The notes below the pieces were generated by a model. It saw only the letters and a program-made list of their open reading frames with translations, was not told the DNA's origin and ran no database searches. Shown here piece after piece: positions 9,250 to 20,299 of a stretch of 64,000 nt of DNA. Numbering within the stretch: the stretch's first letter is position 1; each line of letters opens with the position of its first letter. A program made the position numbers and the translations under genes. The stretch is from Oscheius onirici (Eukaryota > Nematoda > Chromadorea > Rhabditida > Rhabditidae), in the NCBI GenBank assembly GCA_932521025.1, contig OW051472.1, positions 6,014,001 through 6,078,000 on the forward strand, in the 5' to 3' direction.

Positions 9250-11611
9250 ATGAACTATTCTCTGGACGACCCATACAATGTGCGGCTGCAAAAGTGGACC
9301 TTTCTCGATTACCTATCCTCTACCATCTTCTACTGTACCGGTTCGGTCGGCATCACTGCCAACCTGACGCTCATCTACCTCATTCTTACCAAGTCGCCTA
9401 AAAGTCTGCATATTTACAGGTATCGTCTGTTCTAAAGACTACCGTAACCCGGAATACATTCGTCGCGGGAGCTATTTCGGGTTACGGTAGTCGTTCTTTT
9501 AGTCGAACACTCTCTTTTAGAGTCTTTCTTCTCAATGTGGCCTTTGCCGAGTTGGTCTTTAGTTTGTCCAGCACCGTCGGACAGATCAGGTTTGTCGAGC
9601 AGTTTTTGAGTGCTCTTTTAATCATCCGGGGAATTGGAGAACACTTAAAAGTTCGATGAAGAATCTTACCATAAAAAAGTGAACGGTCAACGTTGGGGGA
9701 AGACACTCATTTTGTTCTTTATTACGTCGGTGACGAAGAAGTAGTACATTTTTTTCCATAATGAGGTGATCCACAAATACATCAGTTCGGGTTACGCTAT
9801 TCGTAATAATCTTTGAACAGACTACGGCCGCCTGAGTTGGTACATATTTAGGATAACAGCGAAAAGTACAGTAAACTACCGGCATTCCAGTTGTGAAAAG
9901 TACACGAATCCACTTCTCATCACTTTAGAGTCTGCTTAGACTGTCAGAACCCTTATAGCGTCCGGCCTTTTCCACGATCTAATGCTGTTCCATAAAAGGA
10001 GTCCATTCGTTCCCAGCTAGCCTAACTTAACTTCATATCCAAAAATTTCAGAATAATCCCAAACAAATGGGCGTTTGCCTACGTTCCACTCGGTGTTGCT
10101 CGCTTCTTCCAGCCAGCTGTAGGATATTTTGTGTACAGTACTCAGGTATTTAAACAAACCGGTCCCCGAAAACTAGTCACTTTCCAGCTCCACGCTATCT
10201 TCTACACTTTCATGTCGTTTCCCCTCTCTTTCGGCTATCGCTATTACGTTCTCATTCGTCCTCAGCCGTCAACATTTACGGCCATTGTCATCTGTCTGTG
10301 TCTTTGGTCCATCTCTCTGGCTCAAAATGTTCGCTTTGTAACTGATTTCAGTCTACTTTTTTGTTAGATTCTTTTCATTTTCTCGGAAGCTCCTCCTGAT
10401 GAGGTTCGGGCTTATCTTCTCCGGAACAAGCCAAATTACAACCTGACCGGATGGCCAATCAGTGGCAACAACATGCTATCTCAGCCGTTGACTTGCATTA
10501 CTTTGGCCACAATAGTTCTTCCGATGTTTCCCATTTATTCTCTCGTTCTCTACTTTTACAAAAAAGCTCACAGTGTCTTGCGCAGTCAGCTGGTAAGTCG
10601 TCTTGCTCTAAGAGTTAATCAGGACTAGGAATTGCAGACGATGAACGAGAATACCGTCAGAGGACACAGAAGGCTCATTCGCGTAGGTTTCTGTGTAGTT
10701 TGAAAAGACAAGTCAAATTAATGGTTTTTTGTAATGTTATATAGTTTGTTCAGCAGCTCAGCGGAAAAAGCGTCGCCTTTATGAAATTCGTGACGGGAAC
10801 CACGGGGGCAGTCCTTTAACCCATTGCAGCCGGATTCAGTGTTTTTTTAGCAGCATTTTTATGGGTTTTCTTTTATTTTTTTTTGCTGTTATTTATAGAT
10901 TCTTTTTACTGGTTGACTGAGGACAACAAGGAGATCACAGATAGAAGACCAGTATGTTGCAAGCACGGTGCCATGTAGGCTCGTGGACGGGGTGCATACC
11001 CGTTTGTTCGTTCGACAAAACGAAAATAAAATTAGAAAAGAAAAAAAAAGCTTAAAAAAATGAAAATCCATAAAAATGCTGCTAAAAAAACACTGAATCG
11101 GACTGCAATTGGTTAAAGGATTGCCTCCCGTGGTTCCCGTCACGAATTTCATAACGGCGACGCTTTTTCCGCTGTGCTGCTGAACAAACTATATATGCGT
11201 GCCAAATGTAACAAAGCTTTAGTGCAAAAGCATTTGAGACAAATTTTACAAACCATAATTTTTTTCAGGCCCTCACAATACAGGCTTCACTGCCTCTTTT
11301 TTTCATCTTCCCTCCAATCACGATTTACGGACTCTATCATCTAGAAGTTATCGACTTGACCATTATCGAATATTTAGTCTACGTCTTGTTTAGGCAAATC
11401 TGGTAACATACAACTAAAAAACGAGTTCAGTTTTTTCCCGGCATGTAGCCCATTAGTGACGCTGTATTTCGTCCGCCCGTATAACGACGCCTTGAAGAGG
11501 ACTTTCTGCTTTTTCCGAAAACCGGCAGAAAAGCGAACTACGACGTCTGCTCCGAATGAGATGACCGAATACAGCGCTCCTCGGAAACTACAGGGTTCTT
11601 CTTCAGTGTAA
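9250..11611 (+). CDS. Serpentine chemoreceptor, srd-like 7TM GPCR
   Basis: Eight exons (9250-9419, 9521-9589, 10052-10145, 10188-10328, 10368-10592, 10638-10682, 11269-11393, 11431-11611) give 349 aa. Seven hydrophobic segments can be placed, starting near YLSSTIFYCTGSVGIT. Features of the nematode class-delta receptors are visible: LILTKSPKSLHIYR after TM1, LLNVAFAE in TM2, RIIPNKWAFAYVPLG in the loop before TM3, FGYRYYVL after TM3, and TLYFVRPYNDA at the end of TM7. These receptors act at ciliary membranes of sensory neurons. The intron 10683-11268 holds a foldback transposon, and the intron 11394-11430 (37 nt) appears to use a GC donor. Exon 10146-10187 could also be retained in frame (42 nt), but leaving it out fits the family better. 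Confidence 0.85.
9437..9492. repeat. Small hairpin in first intron of srd-like gene
   Basis: Arms of 16 nt (GACTACCGTAACCCGG and its complement at 9477-9492, one mismatch) flank a 24-nt loop within the 101-nt intron. It could be a tiny foldback relic or an RNA structure in the pre-mRNA. Confidence 0.7.
10740..11193. mobile_element. Palindromic MITE in intron of srd-like gene
   Basis: The ends are inverted repeats beginning ATAGTTTGTTCAGCAGC, with arms of about 130 nt that include the shared landmark GTGACGGGAACCACGGG. Flanking TA-rich sequence (TTAT/ATAT) is consistent with a TA target. There is no coding capacity; it lies between exons 6 and 7 of the receptor gene. Confidence 0.8.
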
Positions 11612-11788
11612 CAGAATTAAATTTGACCCAGTCTGTATATAGTTCGAGCTTCGGACTCCAAAGAACACCTATTTATGAAACACGGCTAGTTGCATTCATA
11701 TATCATAAAAACTCGGAATAAAGGCAGAACGAAATTTATTTTGAATTGTTACAAGCTAAAGAAAATGACATAAGATGTGATTGTGATG

Positions 11789-12287
11789 TTAGTTTTGGGC
11801 GGCGGCAGGTTCTTCAGCAGATTCAGCGACCTCAGCAGTGTTGGTGGCTTCGTCTGAAAAATCTCACGATTACGGTTAAGAAGAAAGAACTTACGGCTGT
11901 CAGAGTCCTTAACCTTTTCGGTCTCTGCTACTGGAGCGTCCTCCTTGGGAGTCTCCTCGGCCTTCGGTTCGTCTTTGGTAGCCGAAGTAGGAGCCTCGAC
12001 GGGGACTTCTTGAGGCGATTCGACTGGCTTGACTTCTACGTCGGGATTCTCCTCAGCCTTTTCCTCGGTTCTGATCTTCTTAGCCTCAACCTCCGTCTCG
12101 GTAGTTTCCTCGGAAAGCTTGCGCTTTGTAGAAGTTTCTTCGAGGTGCTAAAATAAAAACATTGGGTTTCTCAAAAGTTAAAAAGAGTAAAATGTACCTC
12201 TTCAACGACGGTCTTGGCAGGCTGAGCGACCTCCTTCTTCATGGGACTCTCGTTCTCGATGTTAGCGGAAGGCTCGACGGCGGCCAT
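11789..12287 (-). CDS. Prothymosin-alpha-like acidic nuclear protein
   Basis: Three exons (12198-12287, 11895-12147, 11789-11853) give 135 aa starting MAAVEPSANIENES. The chain is extremely rich in Glu, Lys, Pro and Val, with no hydrophobic core. Around residues 37-56 a bipartite basic signal occurs: KRKLSEE, then KKIRTEEK, spaced as in the C-terminal nuclear signal of prothymosin alpha (KR...KKQKTDE). The size is also similar. Prothymosins bind histone H1 and influence chromatin and apoptosis. Homology cannot be proved from a low-complexity sequence; another nuclear acidic chaperone is possible. Upstream, TTTTTCAG lies about 20 nt before the ATG, a likely spliced-leader acceptor. Confidence 0.6.
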
Positions 12288-12433
12288 TGCGGTTAGTTTT
12301 GAGGGCTGAAAAACTTTGATAAATCGATGAAACTGGAACAAACAGTAGCAAAGAGGAAATCAGGAATGCTAAAATTATTCTTTCTTACAGGACCACAAAC
12401 TGCGATGAAAAGACCAGACCGTAATATAGTTTT

Positions 12434-12770
12434 TCGGTCCTACGGGAAAAAATGGGTTAGGGACTTTTCTTAGAAAAATTTTCTAAGAAAAGTCACACCG
12501 CAACTTTTCTTAGAAAAAAATTTCTAAGAAAAGTTGCGGGCGAATTTGTTGACCGGTAAGTCTTTCGTATATTTTTTTTTGTAAAGCAGTCGCCGTGTGA
12601 TTACAAACCGGGTACCATAACATTATTTTGAAAAAAAATCGAAATAAAATCACGCCATAGTTTTCGGTAGAAAAATTTTTCTAAGAAAAGTGGCGGTAAA
12701 CTTCAACCGTGACTTTTCTTAGGAATTTTTTCTAAGAAAAGTCCCTAACCCAGAAAAATTGATCGGTCCG
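12434..12770. mobile_element. Nested-palindrome MITE
   Basis: The outer ends are inverted copies around CGGTCC and GGGTTAGGGACTTTTC. Inside are at least three shorter perfect hairpins built from CTTTTCTTAGAAA and its complement. Such nested palindromes are typical of non-autonomous DNA transposons. There is no coding capacity. Confidence 0.75.
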
Positions 12771-12813
12771 TACTTGAGATTACTGTAAGTAATCGTGATG
12801 GGACCCTACAGAT

Positions 12814-13667
12814 CAGAGATGTGCGGAAATATTTTTTCCGCGGAAATTTCGTGGAAAAAAGTTTCCGCGGAAACGCGGAAACTGATTTTGGGAAATTTCC
12901 GTTTCCGCGGAAAGCGGAAGAAAATTTTTAGACCCGCGGAAATATTGGGCTATATTTTCTTGTCATTTTTGATCCAAACTTGTGAAAATAGCAGTTAAAA
13001 ATAGACTAGGAGCACTTTTTCATTTTTTCTTATACGGGGTGGCCACTAATTAGTTAGTCAGTCATCCTAACGCCGCGTGGATAGATCGTTTGGGTCTGAT
13101 TTTCTGGCTTAAAGTAGGCATATGAAAGGCCAATTTTACCCCCAAAGCATCAACCAATTTGATTGAACTATATGGTTTTACGGGTCGATTTACTGCAAAC
13201 TCCCGACTTCTCAACACTCTGCTCCCATAGAGTATTATATGCCTCTGGGGCAAGCAAAAACTTTTCAGGCTAATGATGTTCTACAATCTGATAGCTCTTG
13301 GCAAACTCTTTCCAATGATGCCAGAAAATCGAAGCTATCTTGAAAAGTCACGGAGATATGATGCTTTCAAAACACCCACTTTTGGCAAAAATGGACCAAC
13401 TGGGTACAACTTAAACTTTTGAAGCACAAAACCGGACAGTCTGGTCCTGGGCACTGGAATGAGACATATAAAACTCTATGGGAGCAGGATATTGAGAAGT
13501 CGGGAGCTACCTGATAGCTCCGGACACTCGCTTTACCTACTGTTTTCTGCTTTAGGCTATCTTTTGCATCTAGATATCTCTGGAAGATTTCCGTTTCCGC
13601 GAAACGCGGGAAAAAAAATTTGGCCCACGGAATTTCCGAATTTTTTTGCTGTTTCCGCACATCTCTG
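12814..13667. mobile_element. hAT-type non-autonomous transposon with 8-bp target duplication
   Basis: The terminal inverted repeats read CAGAGATGTGCGGAAA at the left and its complement at the right. The flanks carry the 8-bp direct repeat CTACAGAT. A CAGRG start with 8-bp duplication is the hallmark of hAT elements. Internally there is a second inverted pair (about 13195-13250 against 13455-13515, around CTCTATGGGAGCAG). No transposase frame is present. Confidence 0.85.
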
Positions 13668-13745
13668 CTACAGATCATTTAAATTCGAGCACTTTTGCCG
13701 GGAACGCGTAACTTTTTGGCTTATTTTTTTTTGACAGCCAACCTG
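13640..13745. repeat. Repeat unit shared with 17183-17275
   Basis: From GTTTCCGCACATCTCTG through TTCGAGCACTTTTGCC and ACAGCCAACCT, this stretch recurs at 17183-17275 in the same orientation with a few changes. It spans the right end of the hAT MITE plus its flank, so the second copy is a duplication that carried the transposon end with it. Confidence 0.85.
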
Positions 13746-14039
13746 ATGCTTGATTTTTCGCCATTAACCTTCCGTTTTCACGTTTATTGAGTTCGGAGTT
13801 CGAAGCAACCTTCATTACGTGAAAATTGGTCCAAAATAGTCGTTTTTCGGTCTGGCATTGGCATGTATTCAGATTTTTACGATCGTAACGCTCTATCATT
13901 CTCAATTGTTTGCGATATATCCTCTCTTGCTCCAAGACTTTTGTCTAGTCAAAATCATCTTATATTCTCTCATTGCTAGTGATTGTTTATTTCATTTACT
14001 CAGCATTCTCATTAGAAAGCAAAAAAATGAGTGAAAATG

Positions 14040-14858
14040 AACCAATGTATTTTTCCTAAAATTGATTGAAAAACCTTTACCAGATATACACAAGTGCAAT
14101 GTCTGTGGCAAGTGCTTCAAAAAAGGACGCGAATTGGCCAATCACCAAAAAACTCACAAAAGAAAGAATCTTTTATCCTGTAGGAAATGCGGTTATTTCC
14201 GCACGGTCTACAAAGCAACCATGGGGCGACATAGGAAGACGTGCACTGGCGAAGTAATGCTTTTCATACAGCTTTCAGAATTTGGACTTACTTACAATGT
14301 TAGACAAGACCGAAGAGGACGCCTTGCTCAATGATCCTCACTTTAAAGTCTTGTCGTCGAAAGTTTGACAAAGAGGATGCAGAATAAAGAAGAACTAAAG
14401 CACTTCATAGCAGTAAAAACGGAAGAAAATATTTCACCCAAATTTTCGGACAAAATCAAAACCTGATCAGCTCAGTGGCTACGGATATGCCTCCTATTCC
14501 GAGGTGAGCCGCAGCACTTATTTTTTAACAACACGTTTTATAGCAACGCAACACGGAAACGAAGTATATGGATCCCCGGCAGAGACACAAACTAAAAGGC
14601 CCAAATCAGGCTCGGAAAATATCCAAAACCAGATAAAGAAGCTTATGAATACGAACCAGAAGCTGGTCAACGAGACTGCCGACACGATTGTCAAAATAAA
14701 GCTTCATTTGCAAGCGGAGCTAAAGAAGGAATCAGCGGAGGAAGTAAGAATAGAATTGAAGAAAAAATTCCGAAGTGCCAGTGAGAAACTGGTCCAAGCA
14801 CACGAGGAAATGATCAAACAGGCCGCAGTTTACAAAGAATTTTGCTCAGAGTTTTAGA
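14040..14858 (+). CDS. C2H2 zinc-finger and coiled-coil locus, exon structure unresolved
   Basis: Near 14090-14250 one classical C2H2 finger is clear (HKCNVCGKCFKKGRELANHQ, then KTH; spacing C-X2-C-X12-H-X3-H), followed by a second unit C-X2-C-X12-H-X3-C. That exon ends at a GAA|GTAATG donor. A separate open stretch (about 14544-14858, after acceptor TTTATAG) encodes a strongly helical, Lys/Glu/Gln-rich segment (NTNQKLVNETADTIVKIK ... YKEFCSEF-stop), likely a coiled coil. Between them several short frames are possible, but no single combination of phases is convincing. This may be one DNA-binding gene, two genes, or a decaying copy. Confidence 0.45.
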
Positions 14859-15176
14859 AAAAACAGTATCGATGGTATTTAGCACCTTTTAGTCATTTCT
14901 CATGGTCAGTTTCAGACTTGCATCTCTTCGTTCTATCCCAACCTTGGCACGAAAAGCATATCATTCATTTCTTCTCCGATTATATCAGAGAGTAAACATG
15001 TCGTTACAAACTCCCGTGTTTGACGTTTTTTTTATAAGGATTGTCGAGGCTACGATTATTCTCCACAGCAGGATAGATACTTTTCGAAAAAGTAGAAAAC
15101 AAACGTTTATACCTACCAAAAAATATGGGCCAACAAAAAATTACACATGATCATAAACGATTTGATTTTACCGGCT

Positions 15177-16384
15177 CTATTCCTTGGAAATGTTGTACTT
15201 TCTCTCGTGATGGATCTCGTTGTAGAGGCTGAGACGAGTAGCAACGCTTTTCGTGTTCAGTTTACAGGCTCTGGACAAATTGATCTAGCGTAAAAGGGTA
15301 AGAAAACGAACGTGAATACTTCTGGCTTGTAGCGCAGATTGGCTTGCAGTCTCATGTCGTAGAGACGGCCGTAGATTTCGCGAACTTGACGATCCTCGCG
15401 GAACATGTTCTCGTCTTCACGGGCCAGATCTTTTCCCGCATTCTTTTCGACGAAATCGAAGTAAACAGTCTTCTAAAGCAAAAATCCGATGAAAATAGAG
15501 AAAAACTGACATCATTGGAGACTTTGACGACACCCTTGAGCTTGCTGAAGGAGACCTTCGAAATCCAAGGAGCCTGGAGACGGCCAATGCAGAATTCCAT
15601 AGCCAACTTCTCCAGAAGTCGGCGAAGGGTTTTTTGAAGCTAAAGACGCATTATTGCCACGGCCAATTGACAATGTTCCTCACCTCCTCATCGGTTGTGT
15701 CGTGCTTTTTTCTGGGCAAACACAGCCAGCTACCGCCTTCCAGATGATGTTTCTTAGCCAAACGGTTGAATTGGCTTGCAGCTTCCGTGCTGAGCAGCAC
15801 ATTCTCGAGATTTATTTTCGGTCCATTCTGTAAATGAGAAAAATTACTAGCAAATAGGAAAAAAACCTCGTAATCCGCCTTACAGGCAAGAGTGTTTGTG
15901 TGACCGTTGCTGACCTCGGTCAGAGTCTCGTACATATAGAATAGATCCAGATCGGTGCATTCATCGGCTTCGTTGCCAGTTGGGAGATGCATACTGAACA
16001 AAAATATGAAAGCGGTAAAATGTAAAGACTACATTCGAATGAAGTCTTCGCAGCAAGGGCCCATCTTTGTCTTGTCACTGATTGAGAGGAATTTTTCAAC
16101 GAAAGGAGGTCCGAACAGGCGGATCAGACTCTCATCGTCGGACTCGTCACAGCTCTCAGTGAAGACGGCCAAATTCCAGCTAAAAATGTTTTATTAAGAA
16201 AAAATGATTGAAATTACCATGAGCGATTCTGGGAAGAGCGGTAGAGTTCAAAGTTGATGACATCCGGGCAGGCGACGATTTTTCTGACGACTTCGGCCCA
16301 ACTGGCTGGATTGATATTTGTCGTAAAGTTGATGAGACGCTTATTCAGCTCCGGGAATGAAGATACGAAGGCTACGGAAGTCAT
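15177..16384 (-). CDS. Conserved-looking 324-aa protein, unknown function
   Basis: Seven exons (16218-16384, 16033-16179, 15867-15993, 15684-15827, 15511-15639, 15320-15472, 15177-15284) join with consistent phases to 325 codons. The protein starts MTSVAFVSSFPELNKR and ends HHERKYNISKE. It is soluble and mixed alpha/beta in appearance, with no signal peptide or membrane helix. Notable stretches are ASWAEVVRKIVACPDVINFE (about 27-46), a Cys-rich acidic part around ESCDESDDES, and the C-terminal helical segment with REIYGRLYDMRLQANLRYK. Base composition and intron sizes match the neighbours and no disabling mutation is seen, so it is probably a working gene. I do not recognise the family. Confidence 0.75.
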
Positions 16385-16619
16385 GTTCTAAAAATGATGA
16401 TTTTTAAACTTTTGAGAGAAAGGCAAAGCAGAGTATAGGAAAGAACGGGGACAAAGATCGGGAAAAATATTTTTTTTGGAGATACGGTGAGGATATGAAG
16501 TGTTTTAATCGCGAAAGGAAGTAAGCAAAAGTTTATAGGAAAACATGAAAAAAATCGAAAGATAAAATCGGAATTTTTCAAAATAAACAAGGTTTCCAAG
16601 AAATCTGTGCGCGTGTGTG

Positions 16620-17460
16620 CTGTTTACAAGGTGTCGGAAAAGGGATGGACCTGATGGCCTTCAGAAATCCTAGGATTGGTGAAGACGACATCAGGAGCAT
16701 TCTGGACTGGCGTGTTCTTAGTCTTCGAGCGAGATTCTCCACACATTTCTTCTTTGTCGTCGGCGGTCTGCTATTGATGTTCTTTCTCTTCTTCCTGCTC
16801 ATGAACCTCCTTCTCAGCATCTTCGCGACGAGCCTGATCAGCTTGTTCTTGAAGGATTTTTTTCTCGTTTCGCGTATTCGCACTGCCACAGCATTTCCCT
16901 CTCTCCGATGTCTTCAAAATCGCCCATCCAGGTAATCAACGCTTTATAAACCTCATTGACCGTGTAGCCTCCATCACAAACATGAACAATTTACAGCTTG
17001 CCTTCCATCTCCTTCGTCAGAATCGCGAGCAGCGGGTAGTTGTTCTCCTCCATTAGCTTGTCGGTTAGCGGGAGCGGGTCTTCCATGTTGAGCTTCTTGA
17101 TGCATTCCTTGAACTTCTCGAGATTTTCCCAGGAAACTAGACTTTGCCCATGAGACAGAAAGATGGATTACTCAAATGTGTTGTTTCCGCACATCTCTGC
17201 TACAGATACGGTCATTTAAATTCGAGCACTTTTGCCGGGAACGCGTAACTTTTTGGCATTTTTTTGACAGCCAACCTTACCATCCCCAGACAATATACTG
17301 CTTCTCAAGAAGTTCGCAGACTTCCTGATCACACATCACCTGAATTAGCTGTCAGCGAAAAGTTACAATATAAAACATACGCCAGCTGCGAAAAGATGAG
17401 CGTCAGAGCTCTTGTCATTGCAAGAAACAGCGACGGTGGCCAATATTTATGGCATACGAG
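16620..17460 (-). pseudogene. Decayed FAF1-like (UAS thioredoxin-like domain) gene
   Basis: On the minus strand, pieces of a UAS domain appear in order: ILATVAVSCNDKS...AHLFAAG, then VMCDQEVCELLEKQYIVWGW (17277-17338), ENLEKFKECIKKLN and ENNYPLLAILTKEM (about 17000-17150), GYTVNEVYKALITWM (about 16950), and then a Glu/Arg-rich helix ILQEQADQARREDAEKE. This order matches FAF1/UBXD8 proteins, which pair ubiquitin binding with p97/CDC-48 recruitment. Damage is visible: a stop just before ILATV, a one-base excess in a run of seven A near 16870 that shifts the frame, a further stop after EEEKEHQ, and no UBX domain. A transposon-derived repeat (17183-17275) sits in one intron. A pseudogene or gene fragment is likely; sequencing error in the homopolymer could explain only part of it. 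Confidence 0.6.
17183..17275. repeat. Second copy of the 13640-13745 repeat unit
   Basis: It carries the right terminal repeat of the hAT MITE (TTTCCGCACATCTCTG), the CTACAGAT flank and the downstream TTCGAGCACTTTTGCC block. It lies within the FAF1-like pseudogene, in the intron after the WGW exon. Confidence 0.8.
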
Positions 17461-18586
17461 CCGTTCAGCTGAATCCCCGAAGTTATCTTCTGATTTGCAG
17501 CCATCCTAGGGGTAAATTGTGACGCTGAGTTCGATAAACACAGCTATAGAAAGTGAAAAAAAATTTTGAACGAAGGGGGCCGCCTGCCGAACTATTACCA
17601 AAGTTTTGACTCTCGGGCCCATAAATTTTTTTTTCTATATAAGATATCGCAAATCGGCAACATGTCCCGTCCTTCTCTACATTTGGACTATTTCGTGTCA
17701 AAAATTTTTTGAACCCCCGCATCCCTACCTATATCCCAGTCTGTGTAAAGGGACCCAGCTAATTCCATTGGCGCCAGATGGTGGTGCCAACTACCGCCCA
17801 GAATTTCAGACCAAGCCGTTCACCCGTTCTTGAGAAATGTGTTTCGCCAACTCCGGTTTTAACCCAACTTCAACTCATCATATCTCGGTCATCTTTTAAC
17901 ATTTTTCAAAATAGGTTAGAAAGCCCTTTATCTGATCTCAATAGTCACAGAAAATGCCAAAACGTATAAACGTCGTCTTCGATGAGTACCGAGGCCGCAA
18001 AGTTATGGTCTCTTTTGCAGTTGGGCTCATTGTAACTAACCTAATAAAGATTGTTGGTCTATTTTTCTGATGAATTTATGACAGAAATTGTAGAATCGCG
18101 ACCCTATTTCCCTTCATTCCCTCCGCTCGCGTATGATTCCGATGAAGAGAATATTTTTTTTTCACGTCTTTCCAATGACTATATCCATTTCAGAGCGAAA
18201 ATCTAGCAGAAAACTGCAATTCGGAGGTGGAGAATGTCGATGTCACTTCGGGGTAGAAGACTTTCAGATATCTTTTTTTTCTTATGTGTAAAGCACTATT
18301 GTTTCCTATTCTTGAATGTTGAAGTGTTACTTTTTCTTGCCTTGTCCTACCACGAAATGGTCTGCTTGCGCCAAACAGCATGCGGCAGGAAGAGGACAAC
18401 AAGCGCAATTTGTGGTTTCGGCCGGCCGCCGCCTCTTGTTTATCTCCGGTTCCAAACGCCCATGTTTCTCATTCTTCTGTGTCTTTTTTGCCGCGTTTCA
18501 CATCTCGCTTGAAAATTCATTGATTCGGTTCGAAACGCATCCATTTCTTTTTCCGTTCTAGATATGTTCATAACAGAATTTCAAGG
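17461..18586. other. Interval with repeat relics, no supportable gene
   Basis: About 17515-17600 resembles a worn fragment of the 2951-3354 foldback family (TTCGATAAACAC, AGAAAGTG, AAGGGGGCCG...TATTACCA). The rest shows only short frames on both strands without splice support. Confidence 0.45.
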
Positions 18587-19970
18587 ATGAAATACACACA
18601 CGCCATGTTGGCGCGCATTCCGGACAAGCTGAAAACGGACAAAAAGACGCATCTAAATGTCGAGGCCATGAGGAAGCAGCAGGAAGACCTGTCGGAGACG
18701 CTCAGGGAGTCTGGTGAGTGAAATCAGTCACAATACTGTGTTTTGCTTTTAATATATCTAGCGGCAAAAAGCACTTGATTTCGGGAAATGTTGTTACTTT
18801 TTTTCTGATTTTTGATCTAACATACCGTTGAACGGGTAAATTCGTGACAGCAAAACTTTCATCAGTTTGCTAAATTTTTTGCTCGAACACTAAATTGTGT
18901 TGCTCCGGTATCGTTTGTTTTAGCTAAATTATAATCGTAACTTTTGGACATGTTACGATAGTTTTGTTTCAAGAAAAGGTCACGGTTCTGGTGACTGAAA
19001 AATTGAGTTACGGGCAAATATGCTGCTCATTGACTCACGACAAAGCTACTTTTAGGCTTAAAAATAATCGAAATTGACACTCCGGAAGGTTCCACTCCTC
19101 ACTCTCTTCTTCTCGACAACGCCGCTGTCATGATAAACGGAACCGCGCTTCTCACACTCCCAAAAGAGAACGGTCTTAATCTGGAAGAAATCTCAAAAAC
19201 ACTGGTCGACCTCTCCTGGAATGTTCGCGAATGCCCTCCGAAAATCCACAACAAACCCGTCGTCCTGTACGGAAGTGATGTTCTTTACACCGGAAGGGAG
19301 ATTTTCGTTGGAATTCGAAAACACGGAACCAATATGGAAGGAGCTATTGTGAGTCGAAAGAATCCGAGAAATATAATGTAGGTTTCAGATTCTTGGAGGC
19401 GCTTTCTGCGACATTCCTGTGGTTCCTATCCAGCTGGGCGACAAGCTGCATCCTCTCAAATACTACGTCTCGATTGCCGCTCCGAACATTCTGGCCATTG
19501 GAAAGGATAAAGACGGACAGGAGATTCTGAAGGTATGTCAATTTGAGCCAAAACGAAGGTTGTCTACAAAACTCATCCCGTGCTGGATTTGACCCAAATA
19601 CATACCTGTTACTCGGCTTTTCTTTTCGTCAATTTTGAAGCTGTAAAACCAAAAAACTAACAATAAGTATTTTGCAGAAAGTAGTTTTTCCCAGCTGTGA
19701 TCAAAAAGAATCTTCCAGAAAATGGAGCAGGGCGCTACTTTTATGTATCAAATCCTCAAGATTGAAGACGAAGAAGCCGTCGCGTGTCTCTGTGTCAATG
19801 GAAGAACAGTTTTTCGCCAGGATCGAACTGACAGCGCCTTCAACGATCTCCACAAGCCGGCCGGAATGCAGCTGTGGGCTCTGGACATGGCCGAACTTGT
19901 CAGGGCCGGTCATCCATTTACCAGTCACTGTCTCCTGGTCAGAGAACTCAACCATTCTCCATTGAACTGA
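18587..19970 (+). CDS. DDAH-family (dimethylarginine dimethylaminohydrolase-like) protein
   Basis: Four exons (18587-18713, 19056-19348, 19389-19532, 19719-19970) give 271 aa starting MKYTHAMLARIPDKL. DDAH hydrolyses asymmetric dimethylarginine, an inhibitor of nitric oxide synthase, to citrulline and dimethylamine. Family marks are THAMLARIPD at the N-terminus, NGTALLTLP (about 73-81), YGSDVLYTGREIFVGIRK (about 117-134), DKLH (the catalytic His position), APNILAIGK, and DMAELVRAG near the end. Compared with the human enzymes from memory, the substrate/catalytic acid pair E-D reads D-N here, and the nucleophile Cys position reads Ser, with a Cys two residues later. It may therefore be a divergent or inactive member. 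It is convergent with the Flower-type gene. Confidence 0.8.
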
Positions 19971-20299
19971 CTTCCCACCTGTATTTTTAGCCAACTTTCA
20001 GGTACAAAGAGTATTTTCCTCCCAGAGAGCTTTTGCCTCCCGTCGAAACGCATAATAACCACTAAAAACTGCCAGCTTTATTATTTTCAGTCACAACAAG
20101 AAGAGATTTTACAATAAATAAAACGCCATATTTTTTTTAGTAAAAATGTGGGGATGGGAAAGTGAAAGAAGGGAGTTGCATCCTGTAAGAAATTGCATAA
20201 ACGGACCTGTAGCTGGAGAATCTGGGGAAGGATAAGTTAGATAGGGAGAGTAGGTACAGACACTCGGAGTTCTCCTGTTCGAAAGCAGAGAGGTTTTTT

